A program made the translations under genes and the position numbers. DNA of 64,000 bases, taken from assembly GCF_002869965.1 (NCBI RefSeq), contig NZ_PEBS01000022.1, forward strand, positions 1 through 64,000, read 5' to 3'. This document shows, one piece after another, positions 37,210-45,530 of the stretch (positions are counted from its first letter, which is position 1; every line of letters starts with the position of its first letter). Source of the stretch: Janthinobacterium sp. ROICE36. GTDB taxonomy: Bacteria > Pseudomonadota > Gammaproteobacteria > Burkholderiales > Burkholderiaceae_D. Under the pieces are notes generated by a model. The model saw only the letters and a list, made by a program, of their open reading frames with translations, was not told where the DNA came from and searched no databases.

Positions 37210-38364
37210 GTGAAACTATCGCGCTTTATTATCGGCCATCTGGAGCAGATCCTGGAAGAGTGGGAACTCTTCGCCAGATCGCTACCCATTCCTGGAACCG
37301 CCATCTCGAAAGCAGAATTACGCGATCATGCAAAACAGATGCTGGAAACCATCGTGCGCGACATGGACGTCATCGAGGACGCGGCACAGCGAAAGAAGAA
37401 ATCGACCACGGGCGTGTCGGAAATAGCGGGCAAGGAAACCGCAGCCGCGACGCATGGTTCCCTGCGCCAGCAGATTGGCTTCACGATGCCGCAGCTGACG
37501 GCGGAATTTCGCGCCATGCGTGCCAGCGTTCTGCGCCTGTGGATGGCACAGGTGTCGGTAGCGTCGAAAACGGCAACAGAAGACATCCTGCGCTTCAATG
37601 AAGCGATCGACCAGGCGCTGCAGGAATCAGCCATACGCTATTCGCAGCAGAGCGATCGCACCCGCAATACCTTTCTCGCCATTCTCAGCCACGATCTGCG
37701 CAGCCCGCTGACCACCATGACGATGGCAGGCGCTTTGCTCAACCGGCCGAGCGCGAGCGCTTCTTCCACGGTGGAGATCGGTGCACGGGTTGCCCGCAGC
37801 GCGGCCGCCATGACAACCATGGTGAACGATCTGCTGGAATTCGCCAGGACGCAGTTGGGGGGACGCATGCCCGTTTCGCCCACCTTGGGCGACCTGGGGG
37901 AAATCTGCAAGACGGCCGTCGAGGATGCCTCTGCCGCTCACCCGAAATGCAAGTTTGAACTGAGCACCACCGGCGAGATGATCGGTGACTTCGATGCGGC
38001 CCGCTTGGCCCAGCTGTTTTCCAATTTGCTCAATAATGCTGCGCAATATCGCACCGACGACCAACCGGTGACCATCACAGCTTGCGGCGATGCCGATACG
38101 GCAGTGGTACAGGTAAAGAATTTTGGCCGCCAGATCCCGGAGGCCGCGCTGAAGAGCATATTCGATCCCCTGGTACAACTGGCCATTTCCGACGATCACA
38201 AGGCACCCAACGCCACCAGTATCGGCTTGGGTCTGTTTATCGCGCGTGAAATCGCCAGCGCGCACGGCGGCACCATCGGCGCCGGGTCGAGCCTGGAATG
38301 CGGCACGGTGTTTACCGTGCGCCTGCCCAGGGTGTCGCTGAACGAGGGAGCGAACGGCGGCTAG
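37210..38364 (+). CDS. Sensor histidine kinase with RsbRD-type N-terminal domain
   Basis: A 384-residue soluble kinase. Residues 1-140 form an RsbRD N-terminal helical domain (FIIGHLEQILEEWELFARSL), normally a sensory input. The phospho-accepting His is in LSHDLRSPLTTM (near residue 161), the N-box in QLFSNLLNNAAQYR (near 277), and G-boxes are SIGLGLFIAREIA and CGTVFTVRLP. No membrane segment is seen, so it senses a cytoplasmic signal. No response regulator gene is adjacent. Confidence 0.88.
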   Translation: MKLSRFIIGHLEQILEEWELFARSLPIPGTAISKAELRDHAKQMLETIVRDMDVIEDAAQRKKKSTTGVSEIAGKETAAATHGSLRQQIGFTMPQLTAEFRAMRASVLRLWMAQVSVASKTATEDILRFNEAIDQALQESAIRYSQQSDRTRNTFLAILSHDLRSPLTTMTMAGALLNRPSASASSTVEIGARVARSAAAMTTMVNDLLEFARTQLGGRMPVSPTLGDLGEICKTAVEDASAAHPKCKFELSTTGEMIGDFDAARLAQLFSNLLNNAAQYRTDDQPVTITACGDADTAVVQVKNFGRQIPEAALKSIFDPLVQLAISDDHKAPNATSIGLGLFIAREIASAHGGTIGAGSSLECGTVFTVRLPRVSLNEGANGG

Positions 38365-38421
38365 GGCGGACCGGCAGAAAACGACATCGCCTGCCGACGC
38401 CCCTGCCAGCACAGGCTCGCC

Positions 38422-38664
38422 CTACCTGCGGCTGAGCGGCACATACTCGCCCGGCAAGCTGGCCGCTTCCAGCGCATCGGCAAAGGCCAGCAAGAACTTC
38501 GCCGGGCCATGTTCCGACACCAGCAGCGAGTCGCCCTTGTGGCGCAGCAGTTTCAAGACTTCCTGCTGGTGCGCCTGGTATTGCTGCGCATGGCCGTAGA
38601 AGGTCTGATACATTTCCAACGCTTCCATGGCTTTCGCGGCCAGGATGAATTCAGGTTTGTCCAT
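38422..38664 (-). CDS. Small protein of unknown function
   Basis: An 80-residue, probably helical protein (MDKPEFILAAKAMEALEMYQ) with His- and Gln-rich middle part (YGHAQQYQAHQQEVLKLLRH). GAGGAG precedes the ATG at 38664; a GTG one codon upstream is less likely. It lies 108 bases after the KaiC-like gene on the same strand and may belong to that unit. No known domain is recognised. Confidence 0.6.
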   Translation of the reverse strand: MDKPEFILAAKAMEALEMYQTFYGHAQQYQAHQQEVLKLLRHKGDSLLVSEHGPAKFLLAFADALEAASLPGEYVPLSRR

Positions 38665-38772
38665 CACATCTCCTCTTGATCAGCTCGGAAACACAGAAGA
38701 CGCATCATCCCTGCCCTCTGCGTACAGCCATCACCGTCGGTATGGCCGCACTTCCATCATACGCCTCATCGC

Positions 38773-40218
38773 CTAGGCACGGTAAGGCTCGCCAGACAGG
38801 ATGCCCTGGTACTGGCTGAGGGTGCTACCGATCTTCAAGCCATCGGCATCGATATCGTAGAAGCGGATATCCTTGCTGTGACCGCTGCCGCGCACCTTCA
38901 CCACCGAGACCACGCGCTTGAACTGGCCTTCGAGCTCGATGTAACGCTGCATGACGATGGCATCGGCCAGGAAGGCGTTGCCGTAGGAACTGAAGCGCAG
39001 CATGGTGTACTGGTCTTCCAGCTCGGCCGTCATCAGCACGGACACGCCCATGTCCGTCAAGGCCGCCACCAGGCGGTACAGCGATTCGCGGAAATCCTCG
39101 CGGAACATGGAGGCCAGCGCCATTTCAAAGCCGGACAGGGAATCGATGACCACGCGCTTGGCCTTCATGCGCGTGATCATGCCCACCAGGTCATGCAGGA
39201 TTTCATCCAGCGACAAATCCAGGGTGCGCGTGTTGATCACGCCGATCTGGCCGGAACTGACGAGCGTATTGAGCTGATGGCTGAGCAGCTGGTTCGGGCT
39301 TTTCTCGAAGGCGGCGATCACGCCGGGTTCGCCGCAGCGCACGCCTTCCGTCAGGAATTGCGTGGCCAGCACGGTCTTGCCGGAACCCGATGGCCCCACC
39401 AACAGCAGCGAATAGCCGGCCGGCAAGCCGCCGCCCATCATCTGGTCGAGGTCCGGCACGCCCATCGACAGGCGCTCGTTGGCGGAAATACTGACTTCTT
39501 CCATGCCGCTGGCCTTCAGCACGGCGCGGGAAAAAATTTCCACCCCATCGTCATTGATGCGGAAGGTGTGCACGCCCAGGCTTTGTGACTGACCGCGCAT
39601 CTTGACCACCTGGATCTTGCGCACCATGGCATCGCGGTGCACCATTTGCGACAGCCATAAAATGCCGTCGGCGACGGTAAACACGGCGCTCGATTCGGCC
39701 TCGGGCGCCAGGTATTCGCCGATCAGGAAGGTCGTGGCCAGCCAGCTGGTCATTTGCGCGCCCAGTTGCTGCACAAAATTCTGCAGGCCGGCAGCGCCCG
39801 TCTCCATGGCCTTGGCTGACTGCACCACGGAGCGGAAGGAATCGACGAAGACGAGGCTGGGCGAGAACGCTTCCACCTCTTCGGCGATGCGCGTCAGCAC
39901 GCGGTTAAAATCGCCTTCCAGCAAGTCAGCCGACAGATTGACGAACTTGATCGACTGGTTGATCTTTTCCACATCGAAGAAGGGAAATTGCTGCTGATAG
40001 CGCAGCATCTTCAGCGGTGGTTCGCCCAGCACCGTGAAAAACAGCGCCTTGCGCTCGGGCGTGGCGAGGGAAAACATGATCTGGTGGGCCAGCGTCGTCT
40101 TGCCGCTGCCGGGCGTGCCCGCCACCAGGTTGAAAGAAAACTCGGGTATTCCGCCTCCCAGCAGTTCGTCCAACCCCGGCACGCCAGTGGCCAGGCGGTG
40201 GATGGTGACTTTGTTCAT
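38773..40218 (-). CDS. KaiC-like double RecA-fold ATPase
   Basis: A 481-residue protein with two KaiC (RecA-superfamily) domains. Domain 1 has GVPGLDELLGGGIP and Walker A GTPGSGKTT (residues 34-42) with LVFVDSF as Walker B; domain 2 has GVPDLDQMMGGGLP and Walker A GPSGSGKT (275-282) with VVIDSLSGFE. The catalytic glutamate pair of true KaiC is reduced: LGEP in domain 1 and FEKS in domain 2. No KaiA or KaiB is near, so clock function is not implied. Its start overlaps the stop of the small gene upstream by four bases, and a hybrid kinase lies before that. Confidence 0.9.
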   Translation of the reverse strand: MNKVTIHRLATGVPGLDELLGGGIPEFSFNLVAGTPGSGKTTLAHQIMFSLATPERKALFFTVLGEPPLKMLRYQQQFPFFDVEKINQSIKFVNLSADLLEGDFNRVLTRIAEEVEAFSPSLVFVDSFRSVVQSAKAMETGAAGLQNFVQQLGAQMTSWLATTFLIGEYLAPEAESSAVFTVADGILWLSQMVHRDAMVRKIQVVKMRGQSQSLGVHTFRINDDGVEIFSRAVLKASGMEEVSISANERLSMGVPDLDQMMGGGLPAGYSLLLVGPSGSGKTVLATQFLTEGVRCGEPGVIAAFEKSPNQLLSHQLNTLVSSGQIGVINTRTLDLSLDEILHDLVGMITRMKAKRVVIDSLSGFEMALASMFREDFRESLYRLVAALTDMGVSVLMTAELEDQYTMLRFSSYGNAFLADAIVMQRYIELEGQFKRVVSVVKVRGSGHSKDIRFYDIDADGLKIGSTLSQYQGILSGEPYRA

Positions 40219-40631
40219 TCGTTCGGCTCCGTTCCAGCATTATTCACAACGCCATCACCCCAGGCCTTCAGGAGGATGCTATTCGTTAAGAGTTCGCCAA
40301 TTAATAAAATAAGGGTGTTGATGAAGTGCATCAACATCGCCGTGCTTGCAGTACAGGCGACGATGTCCGCCTGTCCCTGCAAGCTGGCGCGCAAGGCGGT
40401 CATGGCAGCTGCCAGTGCTTGCGGCGGATGGGGCGTCAACCAGCTGAACTGTTTCTGACTCTGGCGCAGGCTGCGGGCATACATCAACGCCACACCCCGC
40501 TCACCAATGATCTGAATCAATTCAGTGGCCAGCTGATCCCACAGGCGAATACTGACGACTACCACTGCACCTGGGTCGCGTAACAGCGCATGCTCAATCA
40601 TGCGCTGCCGCTGTTCATGGACTGTGGCCAT
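40215..40631 (-). CDS. Small protein of the KaiC cassette, unknown function
   Basis: A protein of 138 residues (149 if the ATG at 40664 is used). It begins with a hydrophilic helical part (VHEQRQRMIEHALLRDPGAV), and the C-terminal third has a hydrophobic segment, AMLMHFINTLILLIGELL, that may be a membrane helix or a buried helix. It overlaps the KaiC-like gene by four bases and follows a hybrid kinase, so it is probably a partner linking the two. No known family is recognised. Confidence 0.7.
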   Translation of the reverse strand: MATVHEQRQRMIEHALLRDPGAVVVVSIRLWDQLATELIQIIGERGVALMYARSLRQSQKQFSWLTPHPPQALAAAMTALRASLQGQADIVACTASTAMLMHFINTLILLIGELLTNSILLKAWGDGVVNNAGTEPNE

Positions 40632-40703
40632 AATCGGATCTTTTCTCTGCGGTTTTCGGTGCATGGACCATGTTAAACAAAAGCATCAGGATTTCCTCGT
40701 CCA

Positions 40704-42074
40704 TCAGCGCGGAACCGTTGCCATGATTATTCTCGACAAGGCGTCGATATTGATGGGCTTTACCAGGTAGTGGTCAAACCCTGCCTGCCCAGCGCGGTCG
40801 AACTCGCCGAGCTGGCTGTACCCCGAGGCGGCGACAAAGCACGGCAGCGGTGCCACCAGGGCGGCACGGGCCGAACTGATGAGCTGATAGCCATCCATGC
40901 CCGGCAAGCCGATATCGCACACGATCACATCGTAGGGTGCATCGAGCGCGGCGCGCAAGCCGCTGGGGCCGTCATTGCGCACGTCCACATGGTGGCCGTC
41001 CTGCGTCAGCAGCAGCGCCAGCATTTCCGCCGCATCGGCATTATCCTCGATCAGCAATATGCGGCGTGGCAGTGCGCACGCCGCAGGTACCGCCTGCATG
41101 CCCTGCGATGGCGGCGCCAGCGACGACAAGGGCAACTGCAAGACAAACTGGCTGCCAAAGCCGACCCCTGCGCTGAAGACATCCACGGTGCCGCCATGCA
41201 ACTGGGTAATGATGCGCACCAGCGACAGGCCGATGCCCAAGCCGCCCTGCGCCCGTTCCAGCGAACGGAAACCCTGGGTAAACAGGTCGAAGATGAAGGG
41301 CTGGATATCGAGGGCAATGCCGGCGCCATCGTCGCTGACGGCAATTTCCACCAAATCATCGTGGCGCCTGACGACGATGTCGATGTGGCCAAACTCGTGC
41401 GTAAATTTGCTGGCATTGATGAGCAAGTTGGCAAACACTTGCGTCAGGCGCACCAGATCCCCTTCGATCACCAGCGCTTCCTTCGGCAGGTTCACGCTCA
41501 GCACTTGCTGACGTTGGCTGATGCTGACCTGGCCAACTTCCACGGCACTGGCGAGGATGTCGCTCAGCAGGATGGGCGCCAGCTGCAAGTTGATCTTTCC
41601 GCTGCTGACGCGCGAAGCGTCGAGCAAGTCGTCGATCAGGCGCGCCATATGCCCCACCTGACGGCCGATCACACCATGCACATCCACCAGTTGGGGATCG
41701 AGGTCGACCTTCTTGGCCAGCAAGTCATTGGCCATCGCCAGCGGCTGCAAGGGATTGCGCAACTCATGCGCGAGCATGGCCAGGAATTCCGTCTGGCGCA
41801 AGGTTGTCGCTTCGGCGGACGCTTGCATATCCTGCGCGCCAAACGTCGCCAGCACGAGATTTTGATTGGCTTCGCGCAACTGCATGATCAACAGGCCAAA
41901 GGCGTCGGATTTATCCTTTTCCTGCAACTGCATCTTGGCCATGATCAACAGTTGATTGATCGTTTCGCGCAGCAGTTTGACTTCGCGGTTATGCAAGGCC
42001 TGCAGATTTTGCTCGGAGGGTAACTGCTGGGCGGGCGCATCCTCAGGATCCGGCGAGAGTGCTGTGTAACGCAT
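40704..42074 (-). CDS. Hybrid histidine kinase with C-terminal receiver domain
   Basis: A 456-residue cytoplasmic kinase. Residues 20-90 are helical, possibly coiled-coil. The phospho-accepting His103 is in LAHELRNPLQPLAMAN; ATP-binding motifs are VFANLLINASKFTH (N-box, near 214), SDDGAGI and GGLGIGLSLVRII. A receiver domain (residues 338-455) has the acidic start IEDNADAAEM, phospho-Asp387 in CDIGLPGMDG and Lys in LVKPI. There is no output domain, so signal passes to another protein, perhaps the KaiC-like product. No ribosome binding site is obvious at the start. Confidence 0.9.
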   Translation of the reverse strand: MRYTALSPDPEDAPAQQLPSEQNLQALHNREVKLLRETINQLLIMAKMQLQEKDKSDAFGLLIMQLREANQNLVLATFGAQDMQASAEATTLRQTEFLAMLAHELRNPLQPLAMANDLLAKKVDLDPQLVDVHGVIGRQVGHMARLIDDLLDASRVSSGKINLQLAPILLSDILASAVEVGQVSISQRQQVLSVNLPKEALVIEGDLVRLTQVFANLLINASKFTHEFGHIDIVVRRHDDLVEIAVSDDGAGIALDIQPFIFDLFTQGFRSLERAQGGLGIGLSLVRIITQLHGGTVDVFSAGVGFGSQFVLQLPLSSLAPPSQGMQAVPAACALPRRILLIEDNADAAEMLALLLTQDGHHVDVRNDGPSGLRAALDAPYDVIVCDIGLPGMDGYQLISSARAALVAPLPCFVAASGYSQLGEFDRAGQAGFDHYLVKPINIDALSRIIMATVPR

Positions 42075-42232
42075 GGTGACGATGTACGGCCTGTGGGGGC
42101 CGACCTCAAGGACAACTCTTCGTTACGCAGCGTTCACTCAGACATCGCCGCGCACGCCAGCTCTATTGCTGCATACGGTGCTTACTATCCGAACACGATA
42201 CTCTATTTTCCCTATGAAATGAAAGCATTAGA

Positions 42233-42469
42233 TTACTTATCGTCAACAGTGCGCAGGGGTAGCACGTAATTGGCCAGCTGCCAGCCCATGGCCAGGGCCG
42301 ATTGCTCCGCCTCGTGCTGCGTGCTGCGATTTTCCAGATTGGCTTGCCGCACATCTTCATAGCCGCACTTGCTCAGCACCAACTGTCCCTGCCAGCACCC
42401 CTCGGGCAATTCGCAGGCGTAGGCCGAGATCAGGAACCCATTATGGGTGGTGGGATTCGCATAAGACAT
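42233..42469 (-). CDS. Small protein of unknown function
   Basis: A 78-residue protein with the start MSYANPTTHNGFLISAYACE and a GGAGG site 4 bases before the ATG. It contains two Cys (ELPEGCWQGQL and SKCGYED) and a helical C-terminus. There are no membrane segments. The layout recalls small conserved proteins with a single beta-sheet domain, but I do not recognise the family. Confidence 0.6.
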   Translation of the reverse strand: MSYANPTTHNGFLISAYACELPEGCWQGQLVLSKCGYEDVRQANLENRSTQHEAEQSALAMGWQLANYVLPLRTVDDK

Positions 42470-42707
42470 GAGGCCTCCGCAGGATTGCCAGCGACGCAGT
42501 GAACAAGCAGCACAGTCGTCATTTCAGTATAGTCAGACTGAGTGTAACCGCAATGGGGCTCGAAGCAAGCGTAATCCGACGTGAATGCCATGTAAATCAA
42601 TTACATACGCATCAGTCCGCCTGACGGATAGGGCACGCGTGCGCATTGGCAACATATTACATTCCGTGCAAAAATGCGCCTGTCGCAACCTTGCCCCGCA
42701 TTGTTCC

Positions 42708-43052
42708 ATGGACCAATACCATTTCCTCGTCGGCGAATTCAGCAAGAATAGCCCGTTTGTTCCCGCCGCGGCCAGCACGCAGCTGTTTGCCTGGTTCGAA
42801 CACGTGGACGAGCGCGTCGAGCGCTACGGCAGCCGGCGCGGCAAGGTCGTTAAATTCTCGCAGAGAAATTACGAGAAGAACCTGTTCGCGCCCGACGAGG
42901 CCGACGAAGTCACCCACTGCGACGCGCTGGCCGTGTATCAGCCGAGCGTTACACTGCTGCTGGCGATGCGGGCCCGCAAACTGCCGTTGCCACAGTTGTG
43001 CGACGGCGTGGCAAGCATACCGGGCTTGCTGGGCGCCCATCTCGATAATTGA
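42708..43052 (+). CDS. Protein of unknown function
   Basis: A 114-residue protein starting MDQYHFLVGEFSKNSPFVPA, with the middle part FAWFEHVDERVERYGSRRGK and a C-terminal Leu-rich portion. The start at 42708 is chosen because the earlier part of the open frame is Cys/Arg-rich and looks non-coding. No Shine-Dalgarno site is clear. Its stop lies 5 bases before the start of the next small gene, so the two may be co-transcribed. No domain is recognised. Confidence 0.5.
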   Translation: MDQYHFLVGEFSKNSPFVPAAASTQLFAWFEHVDERVERYGSRRGKVVKFSQRNYEKNLFAPDEADEVTHCDALAVYQPSVTLLLAMRARKLPLPQLCDGVASIPGLLGAHLDN

Positions 43053-43057
43053 ACTCC

Positions 43058-43300
43058 ATGACCACGCACCTTTCCCTGCACTGCTATCTGCAAGACGCGC
43101 CTTCCGAACGCCCCCTGCCCTGCTCCGACGTCACCATCCACGCCGACCCCGCCACCCTGCGCGCCATTGCCCATTTTCTGCTGGCCAGCGCCGACGAATT
43201 TGATCTGGCGCAAGAACGCACCGGCATGCACGCGCATTTGCAGGATGCATGAACTGACTGGCAGGACGACTTCCCCGATCTGGTCGTGGTGGCGGTCTAG
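43058..43300 (+). pseudogene. Small protein gene with in-frame TGA
   Basis: From ATG 43058 the frame reads MTTHLSLHCYLQDAPSERPL through ASADEFDLAQERTG and HAHLQDA, then meets TGA at 43250-43252. Without that stop the frame goes on as TDWQDDFPDLVVVAV to TAG at 43298-43300, and these residues look like real protein. A TGG-to-TGA change (Trp to stop) is the simplest explanation. As it stands the product has 64 residues instead of about 80. Its family is not recognised. Confidence 0.55.
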
Positions 43301-43364
43301 GGTGGCGGCCTGGCTGGCGCGCCTCGGGTAACATACGCCACCTTTGCTATACAGAGATCGCTCC

Positions 43365-44378
43365 ATGCCTCAATCCTGCTCCTTGCCCGATTCCCGAAAC
43401 GCCCTGCCCTGGCTGCGCACCGCCGTGCTGGCCGCCGCGCTGGCCAACCTGTCCGCCTGCGCCAGCCCGCCCGCGCACGAAGCGCTGTTCCTCACCACCA
43501 CCTTCACGCCCGCGCATTCCTTTACCAAGGGCATCGAAGGCCCGGCCGTGGATGCGGATGGCAATATCTATGCCGTCAACTTTGCGCGCCAGCAAACCAT
43601 CGGCAAGGTGCGTCCCGATGGCAGCGGCGAAGTGTGGCTGAGCCTGCCCGGCACCAGCATCGCCAACGGCATCCGCTTCGGCAGCCGGGGTCAGATGTAT
43701 TTGGCCGACTACATGGAGCACACGATCTACCTGGTCGATCCAGCCACGCGCGCGCTGTCCATCCACGCGCGCGAGCCGCGCATGACGCAACCGAACGATA
43801 TCGCCATCACGGCCGATGACGTGCTGTATGCCAGCGACCCGAACTGGAAGGAAAACACGGGCCGCGTGTGGCGCATCGCGCAGGACGGCACAGTGACGCT
43901 GGCGCTCGACACCATGGGCACGGCGAACGGCATCGAAGTGAGCCCGGACGGCAAGATTTTGTATGTGAATGAAAGCGTGCAGCGCAATATCTGGATGTAT
44001 GACATCGCCGCGGACGGCAGCCTGAGCGGCAAGCGATTGCTGATCAAGTTTGACGATTTCGGCATGGATGGCATGCGCGTGGACGTCGATGGCAACCTGT
44101 ACGTGACGCGCTACGGCAAGGGCAGCGTGGTCAAACTGTCGCCGCAGGGCCGCATCCTGCGCGAAATAAGCGTGCCCGGCGCCAAGCCCAGCAACATCAC
44201 CTTCGGCGGCCCCGATGGCCGCACGGCCTACGTGACGGAAGTGGTGCAGGGACGCTTGCTGCAATTGCGCGTCGACCGCCCGGGACTGGAATGGCAGCGC
44301 GCGCAGCAACACAAGAGCAATGCGGCGGCAGCGGCCGCCCCGCCACCGGCCGCAGCGCAGCAGGTCAGCGCGGAATGA
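43365..44378 (+). CDS. SMP-30/gluconolactonase-like lipoprotein
   Basis: A 337-residue protein with a lipoprotein signal: the hydrophobic stretch TAVLAAALANLSAC gives lipobox LSAC at residue 33 or so. The rest is a six-bladed propeller of SMP-30/LRE-like type, with blades such as FTKGIEGPAVDADGNIYAVN, TSIANGIRFGSRGQMYLADY and GTANGIEVSPDGKILYVNES. Calcium- and lactone-binding residues may be present (Glu in KGIEGP, Asn in QPNDIAI, Asn-Gly in TANGIEVSPDG). The C-terminus is Ala-rich. The start at 43365 is inferred from signal-peptide length. It overlaps the convergent SDR gene by 14 bases. Confidence 0.82.
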   Translation: MPQSCSLPDSRNALPWLRTAVLAAALANLSACASPPAHEALFLTTTFTPAHSFTKGIEGPAVDADGNIYAVNFARQQTIGKVRPDGSGEVWLSLPGTSIANGIRFGSRGQMYLADYMEHTIYLVDPATRALSIHAREPRMTQPNDIAITADDVLYASDPNWKENTGRVWRIAQDGTVTLALDTMGTANGIEVSPDGKILYVNESVQRNIWMYDIAADGSLSGKRLLIKFDDFGMDGMRVDVDGNLYVTRYGKGSVVKLSPQGRILREISVPGAKPSNITFGGPDGRTAYVTEVVQGRLLQLRVDRPGLEWQRAQQHKSNAAAAAAPPPAAAQQVSAE

Positions 44379-45432
44379 TGCGCTCCGCCTTCAGGCGCTC
44401 GAACAGGGCGATGAAGGCATCTTGCGTATCCTGGTAATCAAGAAAGCCCGCTTTGCGGCTCTTGCCCATGTCCGTCATCACTTCCATCGGCCGTCCCAGA
44501 TCGGCATCCGTATGCCACCAGGAGGCAAGGCAGCCGATGTCCGTTTCCACCAGATCATGCTGCTGCGCGATGGCCCGCCATTGCGCGGGCGCATCCTGCA
44601 TGCGGCCGGCCAGCGGCGCCATGCTCACGGGCAAGTCCGCCGCTGCCACGCCAAAATACGCGGCCAGGCGCGGCCACAACCACTTCCAGCGAAACACGTC
44701 GCCATTGACGATATTAAAATCTTCATTGCGCGCGGCGGGGCTGTCGGCCGCCCACGCCAGGTGGCGCGCAATCTGGCCCGCATCCGTCATGTCGGACAAG
44801 CCATGCCACTGCGCGGGCGAACCGGGAAAGACGAAAGGCTGGCCGCTGGCCTTGCACACATTCGCATACACGGCCAGGGTCAGTCCCATGTTCATGGCAT
44901 TGCCCAGCGCGTAGCCGATGATGGTGTGCGGGCGGTGCACGCTCCAGCTGAAACCATGGCGTTCAGCCGCTGCGAACAAGCGGTCTTCCTGTGCATAGTA
45001 AAAATTCTCGACGTCCTGGCGGCCCTGCTCTTCGCGAAATGGCGTGACGGACACGGCGCCTTGTCCATACGCCTCGAACGGTCCCAGATAATGCTTGAGA
45101 CCCGTCACCAGCGCTGCATGGCGCAGGTGGCCAGATGGCCCCAGCGCGGCCAGCACATTGGCCACCATGGCGCCATTGACACGCATGTTTTCCTGCTCAT
45201 TGGCCTGCCGTGCCCAGGCCGTGAAGAAGACGTGGCTGGCATTCATGCCTGCCAGGGCAATGCCGACAGCCGCGCCATCCGTCGCATCGAGCGGCAAGCA
45301 TGCGCAGCCGGCGGGCACGGGCGTGCGGCCGCGCGAGACGCCCGTCACCTGCCAGCCTTGCGCCAACAGATGCGTGGCCAGATTGCTGCCGATGACGCCG
45401 CTGGCGCCGATGATGAGGGCGTGTTTTTGCAT
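44365..45432 (-). CDS. NAD(P)-dependent SDR (PRISE/progesterone-5-beta-reductase-like)
   Basis: A 355-residue extended short-chain dehydrogenase. The Rossmann start is HALIIGASGVIGSNLATHLL, with the NADPH-Arg in GVSRG. The ALVTGLKHYLGPFEAYGQG and FYYAQEDRLFAAA regions carry the Lys and Tyr that, in the PRISE group, replace the normal YxxxK. These enzymes reduce enone-type substrates. An in-frame ATG at 45465 gives eleven more residues; 45432 is the better start. It is divergent from a LysR gene, which probably controls it. Confidence 0.8.
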   Translation of the reverse strand: MQKHALIIGASGVIGSNLATHLLAQGWQVTGVSRGRTPVPAGCACLPLDATDGAAVGIALAGMNASHVFFTAWARQANEQENMRVNGAMVANVLAALGPSGHLRHAALVTGLKHYLGPFEAYGQGAVSVTPFREEQGRQDVENFYYAQEDRLFAAAERHGFSWSVHRPHTIIGYALGNAMNMGLTLAVYANVCKASGQPFVFPGSPAQWHGLSDMTDAGQIARHLAWAADSPAARNEDFNIVNGDVFRWKWLWPRLAAYFGVAAADLPVSMAPLAGRMQDAPAQWRAIAQQHDLVETDIGCLASWWHTDADLGRPMEVMTDMGKSRKAGFLDYQDTQDAFIALFERLKAERIIPR

Positions 45433-45506
45433 GAGAGCGTGCCTCCGAAAGAAAAAAACCATCATATCCGCGACTGGAATTCTTATCTGCGATACTATTT
45501 CATCTT

Positions 45507-45529
45507 ATTCATGAATAATATTCGCGAAT
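45507..45529. promoter_or_regulatory. Tandem palindromes between the SDR and LysR genes
   Basis: Two perfect 10-bp palindromes, ATTCATGAAT (45507-45516) and ATTCGCGAAT (45520-45529), lie 13 bases centre to centre just before the LysR start. They fit T-N11-A-type LysR boxes and probably serve self-regulation and the divergent SDR promoter. Confidence 0.5.
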
Positions 45530-45530
45530 C

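Noticed and set aside
38773-40218. A circadian clock KaiC
   Set aside because: No kaiA or kaiB is present and the catalytic Glu pairs are not conserved, so only a KaiC-like ATPase is called.
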